A stretch of DNA of 64,000 bases from Puccinia triticina (taxonomy: Eukaryota > Basidiomycota > Pucciniomycetes > Pucciniales > Pucciniaceae): contig NC_070564.1 in assembly GCF_026914185.1 (NCBI RefSeq), positions 3,782,001 to 3,846,000 of the forward strand, written 5' to 3'. Every line of letters starts with the position of its first letter. Position 1 is the first letter of the stretch. Both the position numbers and the translations under genes were made by a program. Below the pieces are notes generated by a model. That model worked only from the letters and a program-made list of their open reading frames with translations, had not been told where the DNA came from and did no database searches. Shown one piece after another: positions 1 to 12,062 of this stretch.

Positions 1-407
1 TTGTTGGAAGGAATTTCCACCCAAACTTTGTATTGTATTTGCCAATAATCACTGGCAAGGTTGGACATATGTATATTCATGCCCACCTCATTCTTATATG
101 CAGGGTGCATATACAGCAGCCAGATGCCCTCAATCATCTTGTTCCTTTCATCCTTTCCTAATTCTGATTTTAGAATTGAGAGATTTGGCTGATTCTACCC
201 TGGATAGCATTCTGATCATGGTCACAAGGTTGGAAGGTGCTGGTCCCAGCGGCCGGCGTGTTTTTTTTTTCACTACCAAACGGCTTGATTGGTGGGATCC
301 TGCAAGCAACTGCGCTTGCAGGTCAGGATATCATGTGTCCAACCTTGATGTTGGATGCACATACATTGGCAAATCCAGAATGAATTTCCAGCGGAAATTC
401 CTTCCAA
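1..407. repeat. Fold-back (MITE-like) element at window edge
   Basis: A 15-bp motif near the left edge (TTGGAAGGAATTTCC, 4-18) returns as its exact reverse complement at 393-407, and the flanking 60 bases on each side also match imperfectly in inverted orientation ('ccaaccttg', 'ttggcaaat'). This is the signature of a small non-autonomous inverted-repeat element. The left end may lie outside the window, so I cannot define a target duplication. The ORFs crossing it look like chance frames. Confidence 0.5.
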
Positions 408-1440
408 AGAAGCCAAGCTTTTTCAGAATGGCTGTATGTATCCAGCTCGGCGAGGGAGGCAACCTGGCAAGCTGGACGCATATCTAGCTCTCTGGGTGGA
501 CTAAACTCTTGGACCGGAGGCATTCCTATGGTGAAAGAGGTGTACATGCCTCCAACCAGTCAGATCAATTCCTCTGGTCAGAGGTGTGTAATCCTCTTCA
601 ACCAAAGGGATTCCTCCGGTTGAAGAGGAGGATGCCCTCCCAGCAAGAACTGGATTGCTTGCCATGATGAGTCCCCCCTGGCAAACACCAGCTTTGAGTT
701 TGACCAAATTGTGATCGGTAGATTGACTCACACTCTTGTTCCCAGAAGCTGCAATCATCAAACCCTGGAAAGTAGAATCACCCAAGAGACCAATCAAGGG
801 AAGTGCACAGTCCACAGGTCTCAAGAGCCATTGAACCCAAACTGACCCCTTGATGTATAAAGATCAAAGATACAGCTCATTGGACTTAGGCTGATGTCAC
901 CTGTAGTCTAGTGACAGTTTATTTTTCCTGGTGAATTATATCTCATGTTATGATGGCACAATATTGCTAATACTTTCAGGTATTTGTTTTTATGCATAAT
1001 CCTCTGTTTTCTCAAATTTTATCCATGTGTTATATACATGGGAAAAAGAAGTTATGAAAATTTCTGGATAATCAACATAGGGGCTTAAAAGCCCCCACCA
1101 CCTCATATAATTTGGTTCATGGGTTACTGCCTAGCAGCTGACCATTTGACCCAATAGTAATTTAATTTTTGGTGTAAAATTCTGGGGCCCTTTGGAGCAC
1201 CGTGGCGAATTTCTGGCTGATCTCCTTTGCAGTGAATCTGCCAAATTATAACCACAGTGCAGAGCCCATTAATGGGGTGTGCTGATGCCGCGCAGCTCAA
1301 CATGGGCCCTTGAGAGGTATTTCTGCCCGCTGTAAAATTCTGGTGCGCTTTGGGCGCCCCAGTGAGAAATTATCATTTTTTTTTTTATATTTTTGTAATT
1401 CTTGGTATAATTACATTTTCGACTCCCATTCTATGCGGTG
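408..1440. other. No gene recognised
   Basis: No frame with protein character is visible. Around 588-630 a short hairpin (cctcttcaacc / ggttgaagagg) is present. A minus-strand frame of 107 codons at 501-824 has no motif I recognise and overlaps the hairpin. The rest is AT-rich low-information sequence, probably old repeat. Confidence 0.4.
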
Positions 1441-1492
1441 GAATTACATTCTGACTCCCAAAAAATGTGGTTTGAGAGTCAGAATGTAATTC
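1441..1492. repeat. 17-bp perfect inverted repeat (hairpin)
   Basis: GAATTACATTCTGACTC at 1441-1457 pairs perfectly with GAGTCAGAATGTAATTC at 1476-1492 across an 18-nt loop, and related partial copies lie just upstream (near 1408-1432). It looks like the core of a small palindromic repeat; no target duplication was found. Confidence 0.5.
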
Positions 1493-2913
1493 TTGGGAGT
1501 CAATAGTTAACCCCCTATTTTATTTGCAATAAAAATGTGATCAAATATTTACAAAGGGGTGTTGAAAATATTTTTCCCAATGTTCCTCATAATATTTGCA
1601 AAAAACAGCAGACTATTTTCAGACCCTACCTGAAAACCTTTAGTGCACCCGTGGTGTAGGTGTTGTTTTGGACCACTGAGATTATGTAGAAATAAAATCT
1701 GATTCTAATGGTGCCGGCGGCTGTAAAGAAATCCAATGGGTAGAGGGTGATATGGGGGTTAGAAGGAATTTTTCAACATTTGACTGAAATGTTGGACATT
1801 AGGCAAGGAATGTTGTTACTTCCTCCTTTTAATTCAGTTGTTCAGTGACTAAGTATGTAACTAATTTATCTCTAGTACATTAGCTACCTAGGGTGGTCCG
1901 GGAACTATCCATATAGCTCCCCAAGCCATCCAAGTGTGGGATAAAGGTGGCTTGCTCCCTTTCTCCCCCTTCGCCGTTTTACGGCGGTCACTGAAATTAG
2001 TGATTAAAGGTGGGAGTGTTTTGGAGGAGAGAATCTTGTCTTTGGTGAGACGTGAGACCCTCCTCCTGTAGGAGTACTAAGCACAAAGGTCTGAGACCAC
2101 GGGCGGGCGGGACCCCCAACTGGGGGTGGGCGGGTGGGGGCGAAATTTATCCGGTGACGCCGGATCGAGTTCGGCGATTGGTTGAGTCTGTTGGTTCCGG
2201 GACGGTGACTCTTGACCGGTACCGGTTGAGTCTTGACCAACTAGGTTTGGGTCCCGCCGGCTGCGTAGCGCGCGTCCTGTCGTGGGTGTGCTCCCCGCGC
2301 GCTTACGCAGCTAGCTGTCTGCACTATGTATTGCCGTGTCTTGGACTTGGCCCACCTCCCGCTGTGCTCCCGGTAAGCGACCAGTAAGCCAATTTCCTCT
2401 CTAGTTTTCTATCCTGTAGTAGAATTTCTCTACAAGTCTTTTCAGACTCAGGTTGTATACGCTCAACAACCCCCTCCAGACAGAGGCGCAGCTTGATCTC
2501 TCATGTTATAGTTGAGCCAGTTAAGATCAGTAGAAAACATTGATAAAAGTTAAAACAAAGGTTTAGATTCGGGGGCCATCACTGCAGAGTGCCACCCTGA
2601 TAATGTTGCAAAGGATTTCTTCTGTTTTTCATGTGGGCACTTCGTCATTTCTGGCGCATAGGAAGGGTAGTCATGATCACATTCCAAGAAATCGTGCAAA
2701 TAACCTTGGGGATCATGCTAAATGATATTCTTTCGATTGAAAGGTATTTTTGAACTTGGGGTTTATTTTTTTATTTTTTATTTCAAAGTCTTTGTGCAAG
2801 AAGAGGTTATTGGAACAGATTCAATTCAGTCAAAACAGATTGCAAAGAGATAGACGAACTATATTAACAAATTTCGGGACCAAATCAATCTGAGTGGGAG
2901 TGCAATTTTGGGG
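1493..2913. other. Intergenic, no gene supported
   Basis: The stretch contains a GC-rich segment around 2050-2380 with short overlapping frames on both strands but no motif or splice pattern. It could be part of an old LTR. 2400-2900 is downstream (3' side) of the minus-strand kinase gene. Confidence 0.35.
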
Positions 2914-4361
2914 CTAGTCTCTGGTAATATTGGCTCCCGCCTCATCATCACCGCCGGGTGATATGAGCCTTGAATTTTGGCTTTCTTTGATGACCCGCCA
3001 GGGAGTTCTGACATAGTGAAAGTCCCGGAAGAGACCCGAATAGTGATCTCTCCTAGGGGCTTCTTGATCCAGATCCACATATCTTATTGCGTAGTCGATT
3101 ATGTTGTCGTGGTGATGTACATTCAGTGGAAGGCCGGGTGGTTCGAAGGGAGGTATATATACTCTGTTGAAAAGGTCATCCCAGTTTATCCCCTGCAAGT
3201 AAGCATGCGCCTGACTGAGCTCAAGACCGCCGAGGTTTCGTCGGTCAGGGGAGTGCGACAAAAGTGTATTTATGAGCGCTGTGGCATCGGAATCGATGTC
3301 AAAGGGTATCTCATAATGCCCTGCGTTTATGAGCAGCTTGAGCCTTTTCCGATTATCTGTACTAGCCCTCAAAATGGCGAGTCAGTGGCGAGTACCTCAA
3401 TGAAGGATTTATGGACGTACCTTTGTAGGATCTTTCTGCTTCATCTCCTATGATGTCAAATGGATAGCAGGCAAAAACGGTCTGGTACATGACTACTCCA
3501 AGTGCCCACCAGTCGATGCTGGGTCCGAAAGATTTCCCTTTGATCATTTCTGGGGCCATGTAATGCAAAGTTCCGAAACACGCGCTCGGGAGTTCAGCTC
3601 CTGAAGTGCGCGCAAGACCAAAATCGCCGAGTTTCAAGTAACCACTTTCCGATACCAAGATATTACTGGGCTTCAAATCACCATGGACTATGCCTTTCCT
3701 ATGGAGATAGTCAAGGGCCATGAAAATTTGAGAAACGTAGAACTTGGCTTGGGCAGGTTGCATGGGCTGTCAAATATAAGCATAGATGGTCAACTAGAAA
3801 CTTCAGGATGTCCGGCAGGAAGAAAGAGATGAGGAGACAGCAATTACTGACTGCGTATGCTTCCAGGTAATCGTGAAAGGTTCCGCATGCTGCGATTTGG
3901 AGTCCAATAAACAGATATTCATCGTTTTGAAATGCGCATTCAATACCCACAACAAATGGGTGGTCCAGTGAGCTAAGGATACGTGCCTCAGACTTCAGAC
4001 TGTCTGCCAGGGATGAATTAGAACACTGTTGCTTGGCCATGACTTTCATGGCCAAAGGGTGTTGGTCACCGCGATGGCGAGCGAGATAAACATTACCATA
4101 AGAGCCACACCCAATGACTCTGGACAGATGGTATTCAGAGAGTCTGGGATGGGTAGGATAAGAGATGGTAGGATAAGAGATGGGGCTGGTAGACCGAACG
4201 CGTTCCTGTTCATCAACAGAGTCTCGCTCTGAGGAGTCCAGGTGGTCCATGTCGATGGATTCACTCTCGGTGGGCATCCAGGGATCGCTGCCCGTGGACG
4301 CGGGAATGAACAGTCTGCCGGATACGTAAGCCCATTGACCTCTTCGATTATCGGCGTTCAT
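2914..4361 (-). CDS. AGC-like serine/threonine kinase, non-RD (paralogue 1)
   Basis: Three exons on the minus strand: 4361-3852, 3766-3421 and 3356-2914, all GT-AG with consistent phase, giving about 432 aa. Visible kinase motifs in order: Gly-loop GCGSYGNV, the Lys of LAMKVM, the alpha-C Glu of KSEARIL, catalytic loop HGDLKPSN, DFGLA and YMAPEM. The Arg of the usual HRD is Gly, so this is a non-RD kinase. In the activation loop (ACFGTLHYMAPE) the Thr phosphorylated in PKA/S6K-type kinases is Ala. The tail ends in an AGC hydrophobic-motif-like FRDFHY, with His in place of the phosphorylated Ser/Thr. Catalytic Lys, Glu and both Asp residues are kept, so activity is plausible. The N-terminus is about 80 disordered residues with a short ISYPT duplication. 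Intron positions match the neighbour at 5542-7089, so the pair arose by tandem duplication. Substrate unknown. Confidence 0.85.
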
Positions 4362-5541
4362 TTTGGAGTGGAATGCAAATTAGAGTGGCTTGATCCGATG
4401 AGGTTCCTTAGTGAATAGTTTTTTTGAAAGGCTAGCTGGTGGAAGAGAGGTGGGATCGAGGGGTTGCGACTGAGACGATGTTCCTGGGATGAAATTGGAT
4501 CTTATTATTTATAGCAGGCCATCCCTTTACTTGTGACGAGAAGATTAAGGGGAGCATGAAGCTTTTAGAAAAGTTTCCAATCAAATGTTGTACTGCTTTT
4601 CAAAGAATATTATTTGCAAATCATTTTCATTGCGGGGGGAATCTTACCGTATGCATCCCTCATGGAAATGCAGAGGGAAGGTCACATAAAGGATTTCAGC
4701 TTGAAGTTCAAAAGCATCAACTTGAAAAGCGTGTAATGCCCTTTGAGTGCATTTGAAGCAGCCCCCGAAGTGAGCTAAATTTAACCGGGACAGTTTCTCC
4801 GTGTTTCCCCTGTGGTGTGGCACGTGAATTCAGTCTTGAAGAACTAGATTGACTGGATTGTTGGCTTACTCTCGTTTGGTGTTCTTATTGATTGATAATG
4901 CCGAAATTGAAAAGGACATACAGCATCAAGCTCCCTGAAAAAAAAATCAAAGTTTCTTACCCCCATGCCAATTGATTCCATCCGATTATCCACATCAGTT
5001 AAAACCCACAAGGTAGGCAGCTTGATGCTATGGGGAACGTGGCTGTGTGTGCGGTCACAACCGCTGTTTGAATCCAAATCGGACTAATGGACTTGAAAAA
5101 CTAAAATCAAGATAGGTTGGCATCCACATAATAAGATAGGAACCTACACAAAACACGGAAGTTTACAATTTAAAACCTTTGCCATCAGTAGTTACACCGG
5201 ATTCTGTCTCAAGTCGACAGTGACACCACCCCAATGTCTATTATTTCGTACCAAGTTCCGCAGGAAACTGGGGGCAGCTTGATTGATCTCAAAACTTTTC
5301 GCATGAATGTTTAATGAGTTGAGTTTCTCACCAAAAAAGAGGGTGTACGATACTTGGATGGAATCTGATTGCATTTCAGGCGGTAGGGACACAACTGAGG
5401 AAGTTGGAACAAATGTTTACCAAGACTGGGATGGATGAGGATCATACATCATTTGTTCAAAATTTGAATGAGCTACATTAAAGTGAATGGGAAAGCATAG
5501 TGGAGTAGAGCTTCAGGACAAAAGAAATTGACTGCAAGGTT
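4362..5541. other. Intergenic between the two kinases
   Basis: Should hold the promoter of the downstream paralogue (its start is at 4361 on the minus strand) and the 3' region of the upstream one. 'tcttattatttatagc' at 4500-4515 could be a TATA-like region. Short frames here show no domain character. Confidence 0.4.
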
Positions 5542-7089
5542 CTACCAAGGACTACCAGGCCCCTTGTAGTAGAAGTCGTCAAAAAGGCCAGGAAACTGAT
5601 CATACTGTTCTTCTTTTGGTGGAGTGGCGTACATGGAAGAATAATCTTTACTGGTTTTGGCCAAGATTACCTCGATGTCGTTAGGTTTGAAGGTCGACTC
5701 GTACTTCTGGTTCAAAACCTTGTCCCATTTGACCCCTAGGAAGTAGACGTACTCGTCACTAATCGAAGCTCTGTTGAGTAGCCTCCGAGTATGAGAATTT
5801 GAAAGCAACCTTTTCAGAAACGATAAGCAGGGAAAGTCGATTGGGTAAGGTATTCTGTACTTTCCGGAGGCAATGAGTAACTTGACACGATTCTGATCAT
5901 CTGTGCATAGCATCACCGCAAGGGCATAGAAAGTGGAGTGTCAGCTTCGAACGTTGTGGTTATTGCTTTAGAGATGTAGATAATTGAGAGCAAACCTCTT
6001 GAGAACCTGTGATCTAAGTTAGGCAACCTCTCAACATCAAAAGGATATTGCGCGAAGAGGGTTTGGTACAGGATAACTCCCAAGGCCCACCAGTCAATCG
6101 AAGGACCAAAAAAACTACCGTTGATCATCTCAGGAGCCATGTAATAGACGGTCCCAAAGATTAGGTTGAGGGGGCTGTGGTCTGTTGTTCTCCGTGCTAG
6201 ACCAAAGTCAGCGACTTTGATATAACCGTTGGCTGATATGAGGAGGTTTTCTGGCTTCAAATCCCCATGAACTATATTGTTCTCATGGAGATAGTCAAGG
6301 GCTAGGATGATCTGGCAGACGTAAGGCCTGGCAATTCCAGCTTCCATGGGCTGCGAGGTAGTAAGGGGGGCAGGTGGCGTCAATTCAAGAAGCGGTGCTT
6401 TTGGACAGATAGAAATTCAAGGCAAGGGCATCACCGGGACTTACTGCAAAGTTCTCCAACAAATCTTGAAAGGTTCCACCGACGGCAAGCTCGAGCCCGA
6501 TGAATAAGAAATCTTGTGTCTGAAAGGCAGCTTCAATTTTCACAATGAATGGGTGAGAAAGGTTTGCCAAGATGTGGGCCTCTTTCTTTAAAGTGTCATA
6601 AAGACACGATATTACACACTTTTGTTTGGGCATGACTTTGACGGCACAAGGGTGGTTGTCTATGCGACGGCGGGCGACGTAAACGTCTCCCCAGGCCCCC
6701 TGCCCAAGCCTTTTTGTGAAATGGAAGTCAGCGAGTGATGGATGCTCTGGTCGTGGCGGGGGACTCTGAGGACAGGTCGATTGTGCATCATTGCCGGCGT
6801 ATTCCAGGAAATCGGCGGAGCCGCCAGCGGCTGCGGTCAAGTACAAGGTCTGCTTTGCTGAAGTCCACCGGGAAGGGCTAGGCCGAGGCTCGGATTCAGA
6901 GGAAGCGGAATTGGCCATGGAGTCGAGAAAGTAGACGATTGAGTGGCTTGGGGTGGTAGTGCTTTCAGGTAATACGATCTCAACAAGCCTTGGAAGTTGG
7001 ATGCGTCGGATGTAATTGGTTGACAGGTGGGTGGGGAGCAAGGCCACGACTGGAGAGCTGGCACTTCTTATAGAAATCCACTCGTGCAT
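5542..7089 (-). CDS. AGC-like serine/threonine kinase, non-RD (paralogue 2)
   Basis: Three exons on the minus strand: 7089-6445, 6350-5996 and 5900-5542, giving about 452 aa, with splice phases 0 and 1 exactly as in paralogue 1. Motifs: GQGAWGDV loop, Lys of CAVKVM, Glu of KKEAHIL, HGDLKPEN catalytic loop (non-RD), DFGLA, YMAPEM. The T-loop position is Leu (LIFGTVYYMAPE) and the C-terminal hydrophobic motif is FDDFYY, with Tyr at the Ser/Thr phosphosite. The most upstream Met is used here; a second in-frame Met 57 codons later (MANSASSE) could be the real start, since the first 57 residues have no obvious function. Both paralogues share the same three departures from canonical AGC regulation, so these predate the duplication. 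Pathway unknown. Confidence 0.85.
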
Positions 7090-7857
7090 TTTCGAGAGGC
7101 GTAAGGCGGGAAAAGTTTAAAGTTTTGAAGAACTTTTGCCAATGAAATGTGCCATGGCTTTTGGCGGGCTGATTGTAGCTTTTGAGAATGTGTTGTAGCT
7201 TTTGACGCTTTTTGAGCTTTTCACAAACTAATTGGGAGCCGCCAAATTTCTGACCATGGCATGGTCAAACTGCCTTCTCCTGATTATAGCTGCCCATTTG
7301 TGGCATGTTGAGTGCCGAGGTAAATGTGCAGCGTGTTTTGTGGACAGGCAGGAAGCTACCTGATGTGTGTGAGCTGAGACCTCAAAGACCTCAAACTTCA
7401 TCAGTCCCTCTTCTTCTGAGTGGCGGCGCGAGCCTCCGAAGGTAGGACTTGAAAGTACGCGGCAAAATTTGGCGTGGATACTTTTTCACAATATTTGTTC
7501 TACGGATCCAGACCAAAATGCAATAGCGAAAGCGGTTATCCGCAGCGCTAATCGCTACGCGCAGAGGAGTCCTCCGACGTGGGCCCCACCGGGGGGTGGA
7601 ACCCGCGCGAGGTCGGCCCAGCGCCATCTGGTCCACACGCCCTCCGTGGGCCCCACGGTCCACCAGCCGGACCACTCACGGGGGCACCTCGTGATCCTCC
7701 CGAGGATTGTGAGCACACCCGGAGCCTCCCGTGGTCCACCCGGGCTATCCCGGTGATTACATCATACATCTGTACTTCATACCACCACCACAACTCCATC
7801 CTCTCATCCTCCTGACCAGCCTCAATAGGCCTCAATCGACTCGGCAAGCCCCCAAGA
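7090..7857. other. Divergent intergenic region (kinase 2 / methyltransferase)
   Basis: Lies between two divergently transcribed genes and so should contain both promoters. 7391-7850 is GC-rich with overlapping frames on both strands that end without domains; I treat them as shadows. A short repeat of 'tagcttttga' occurs near 7175-7210. Confidence 0.4.
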
Positions 7858-10255
7858 ATGTCGCTGTCTTCGCTCGCCGATCTGATATCGAACTCGGTCC
7901 AGACGATCGAGAAGGCGGTGGCCGAATCCGCCAAGGCCCAACAGAACCAATCGCGCTACTCTCGGGCCCATCCGGTGACACCGTACGAGGTGCTCGAAGC
8001 TGTCGACCTCATCGTCGCTGCCTGCGCCGAATTGACCTCCAAAGTCCAGGACAGTACCGGGTTTATATGCAAACATGCGCTCGCTGTAAGTCGTCTCCTC
8101 GGGCGCAAAGCAGATATCTCTGGGAGGGGAAGTCGCTGATGGCAATGGATGGAATATCATGTGTACATATAGTTCAACGTCTCGTCGGCTATACGAGTGG
8201 CCGTCGAAGGCCACATTCCCGAGATTCTTAGGCCAGCAGGCACAGCAGGAATGGACATCCAAGAGATTGCGGAGAAGTGTGACGCTAGCCCGCTCCGTCT
8301 TGAACGGGTCATGCGTCTCCTCGTCTCTCACCATATCTTCACCTCTCCCAAGAAACGTTGGTTCGCTAACAATCGCCATAGTCTGGCCCTTGACACCGGT
8401 AAAACGGCCGAAGAGCTGCCCCGGGAACTGTTTGTCCATTTTTCTCCTCTCCCCGATATACCACTCTGACACGCACGTCTTGAGCAGCAATTCGGAGAAA
8501 TACATGGGCCCGAACACGCTTCCAGCTTTGATCACCCATTCGACGGACGAAATGTTCAAATCCTCGTCCCATTTGACCGAGTGTATCTTGGAGCCCTCGA
8601 GTTCGAGATCGTTCTTTGGCGACCAATCTCCGTTCTCTCATGCCTTTGAAACCGGCATGGACTTCCGAACGTTTCTTCAACTCAGTTATGATCAAGAAGT
8701 CCGCTTAAAAAGATTTATGTACATCCTCCTCCCCTCTCTCTCTCTTACCTTCCCGCTGCTTCTTACATTTTTCTACTGTTTCGAACACAATGGGCTCTCT
8801 TATGGGTCATCTTCAACACTTGTTTTTTTTTTTTTTGGGTGGAATAAGGTAAGTGAAATGTTTCTCATATCTCGACTTCTTCAAAATCTATCGGCCCCTA
8901 TGTTATTCCTCTCAACTGACATCCATCATGGCGTCTATCAACCCTCCCAAAAACAAACACTCGCCTTATTTGGCAGCACAGCGACAGAATGTTTGTCTCG
9001 TATTGGGTCCAGTGACCAGGGACTGAGCGGATATAACTGGGGAACTATAGGAAACGGCAAGAAAAGAAAACTCTTGATTGATTGAAATTCAGCCTCCGGA
9101 ACTAATTTGGTTTCTACGTATAGGTTTGATGGTCGACGTAGGTGGAGGGGTCGGCCATGTAGCATTAAGCTTGGCACGCACGTATCCGCGTTTACGAATT
9201 GTGCTACAAGACAGGGCAGAAGTAATCGTCCAAGCCCAAGCAGTCTGTCTACTTCTCAATTAATCTCAATATCATGATCCATTCATTGTTGTTAATTCTA
9301 CTTTTTCTTTTCCTTGATAACCATCTGGGAAAGCCAGTTTTGGGCAAAACATTTCCCTCAGGCCGTTTCCTCAAAACGAGTCATCCTGGAAGCACACAAT
9401 TTATTCGATGTCCAGAACCGTCGAGGCGTCCGAGTCTTCTTCGTCCGCTTTGTTATTCGTGAATGGAACGACGAAACCGCAGTCAAGATTCTCAAAAACG
9501 TAAATTATCTCCTATCCAACCGATTAGACACAGGAATCATTGAGACTGTTTTCTTCCGATCATCATACAGCTTTCGGAGGCCTCGTCATCGTCGACCAAG
9601 CTGATCCTAGTCGAGAGGACCGTGACTAATTGGAGTCAAGAGTCTGTTCAAGATTGTCCGCTCCAAACCTGGGAGATCCTGAAAGATGTCAAGATATCCC
9701 AACATGTTCAGAGCTCGTTCTGCCATGATGCGGCCCATCCTCAAGTGTTAGAAGAAACTGGACGACCATTGATCGATCTCCTAGACTCACAAGTAAGTCG
9801 CGCTTTTTACCTAACGATCCACTCGGACGCGAGAGGAAAAGGGCTGATTGGAATGAGTGCAGTTGATGTTGTATGGCTCAGGACGGGAACGGACGTTAGA
9901 GGAGTTAGTGTTGATCCTGCATGCGGCTAATTGGAAAGTGGAGAAGATCAGCCGTCCGGGGACGTCGTCGTTGACCCAACTGATCTGCCGGGCGATCATC
10001 AAGTCTGAGGACGAGATGGAGGCGGTGGGAGGGTGGGCGAAGAAGCCGACAGACGCAGCGGGTGCCGTTCCCCCCGAGGGGCCGGCCGTGGCTCCTGTCG
10101 ATCCCAAGGCCTCTCAACTACCAAACCAACCCACCGATCCCGCTCCCCCTTCCGTTCAAGCTGAGCAAAAAACCGCCGATCCCTCTCCCCCTTCCGTCGA
10201 TCAGAACTCCGGTTCCATAGCTACACAGCCTGATCAGGAGCGTTGCCAAAAGTAG
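7858..10255 (+). CDS. Family-2 O-methyltransferase-like protein
   Basis: Eight exons fit in phase: 7858-8085, 8173-8429, 8485-8718, 8977-9056, 9124-9242, 9338-9499, 9571-9792 and 9863-10255, about 564 aa. The N-terminal half has the helical dimerisation/winged-helix part of plant-COMT and fungal OMT proteins (EIAEKCDASPLRLERVMRLL, then STDEMFKSSSHLTE). The SAM-binding glycine motif is VDVGGGVGHVAL. The stretch that carries the catalytic base in this family (usually HDW.DE) reads FVIREWNDE, so the His is Arg and methyl transfer by the usual mechanism is doubtful. The last ~70 residues are a Pro/Ser/Asp-rich tail not typical of the family. One intron (9057-9123) needs a GC donor, and the 8430 donor (GTTTGT) and the long third intron are less certain. 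Likely cytosolic; substrate unknown. Confidence 0.75.
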
Positions 10256-10710
10256 CAGCAATAAGTCCTACCAAAATGTATAATGAAGCACGAAATCACT
10301 ATGTAGCAGTTACTAATAATGAATCGCAGATCATGTTAATTAACAAAAAGTGAGATTATGATGTACAATCACCGTTGTTTCCCTCGAGATGTGCCCAGAC
10401 ATCGACAACAGGACTGCAAACGGTATCCTTAGCCCCAGAGTAACCAGTCATCACAATGGCTTATTCTTGCCAAGTCAGACCTCTCCAAGGGGCCCTTGTC
10501 TGTATAAGATAAGGCATTATCGAGACATGTTCTCTTCTCCTTCCCTCAATACATGCCACCGTTACTTCCCTCCTCTGCTCATATTTGTTATACCCGACCT
10601 CTTGACCACCCTCCGTGTAACAAGCGTGCTAATTCATCATTAAACAAGCATATCAAATCGTAATTCAAGAAATCAACACAAAAAACAAATCATCACAAAA
10701 GAGTTCTACT
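10256..10710. other. 3' region of the methyltransferase, no gene
   Basis: AT-rich sequence after the stop codon with no supported frame. It should contain the transcription end of the upstream gene. Confidence 0.4.
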
Positions 10711-10856
10711 GGAGGACTTCCCGCCAATCTGGAAACCCAGATTTTCCCAGATTTCGCAGGGAAATCTAGGTAGATCTAGGATCTGGTAAGATCGAGCCCA
10801 GATTTCCCCGCAAAATCTGGAAAAATCTGGGTTCCCAGATCGGCGGGAAGTCCTCC
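10711..10856. mobile_element. 146-bp palindromic MITE with ACT target duplication
   Basis: Begins GGAGGACTTCCCGCC and ends with the reverse complement; internal blocks (aatctggaaaaa..., agatttccc) are also inverted, so nearly the whole element can fold on itself. ACT is found directly on both sides (10708-10710, 10857-10859), consistent with a 3-bp target duplication. No coding capacity. Confidence 0.75.
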
Positions 10857-10859
10857 ACT

Positions 10860-11463
10860 GTGTTGCAACAATCTTGACAAATCATCTCCGCTGCTTCTTC
10901 ATCTTACTGTGTTTTGCAGAATGGTTGAATTTTTCTCAAATTTTCTGGTTTCACTATGCACTTAACTTTAAATTATACTCTACACCAAACCTTAGGCCAA
11001 CCTTGCATTCAAGGTTTATTCAGCACATGCAGACAAAAATCCACACCTAACTTTCAACCCAACCTTCAGATTGACTCCCGCCTGGGATATCCTTCTGTAA
11101 CGACCCAGCGCTCGATCGGCCCCTCCCTGCCCCCTCCGTACGGGCAGAGGGCAGCGGCCGATGGCCATGGGCAAAGGAGGGTAGGGTAAAGAGGGCGCTC
11201 CGGTTCTGAATATGAACTCGGTTCGTCTCTAACCCATCTCCAAGACAATCTACCAGAGGACGTTGGCTCCGGGGGGTGGATTTGGCCTTGGGCCTCATCT
11301 GACATCTGTCAGGTGCACCATGCCGAAAAGATATAAAAATTATGTGATTGCCCCCGGTCAACGAAACCAGAAACTTTGGAGAATGAACCAAGCGTTCTGC
11401 AAAACACAGTACTTTCCAAACAGACGTTCTCAATACCCCCCAACATCTCCCAACACTTTACCC
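10860..11463. other. Repeat-derived, no gene
   Basis: Contains GC-rich palindromic patches (near 11,110-11,180) but no coherent frame. It sits directly 3' of the protease fragment on the minus strand, so it may be remnant retroelement sequence. Confidence 0.35.
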
Positions 11464-12062
11464 TCAGTGCCTCCATCTCCCCGACCTGCAAATTGTTGAA
11501 GAAGTCCTCTTTATGATTCTTGTGAGTGATGAGGCTCCGCGCCGCCTATAGTCCGGATGTTGGTCGATGACTTTTGCCGAGTCAAATTCATCAGCATGTG
11601 CTAACTCCGCTGGGATGATGTTGATCATAGATCCGGTATCCACCATTGCCCACACCGTTTTGCCGCCTATCTTCATACTGACGTAACCGAGCGGACATGA
11701 CACAGCGTGAGGAGGAAGAACATTGACTTCCTCCATTTGACCCACAACCGCTGCGGTTTTGACTTCCGCTATTGCCGGCTGCACTTGAGGTCCGCCCTTG
11801 TCTGCGTAACTGTCTGTCAGGATTGCCACCAACTCCTCCGCCAACATCTCTGTTCCCAATGCTCGCTGTGCTATCTCCATAGCCTTCCGCTGGTTGGGTC
11901 CGACCGGAGTTTTTCCCAGCACCTCCTTGGCTTTAGGCTTAACCAGAAAAGGGTCAAGATTTATCCTCTCCAGCCTTTCCCCTAGGAATACTTCTCCCGT
12001 CTGGACTGATCACACTTCATGTGTCACAACAGGAGGTTTCCACGGCCTTACTCTGACTAACG
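11464..12062 (-). pseudogene. Retroviral-type aspartic protease fragment
   Basis: A minus-strand frame carries the retropepsin signature MVDTGSMINIIP preceded by a hydrophobic strand (GGKTVWA), as in Ty3/Gypsy-type polyproteins. The frame can be followed upstream to about 12,062 (PWKPPVVTHEV) across one in-frame TGA, and it loses similarity to a protease fold after the active-site block. No reverse transcriptase or integrase follows, so this is a truncated, dead fragment. Confidence 0.6.
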
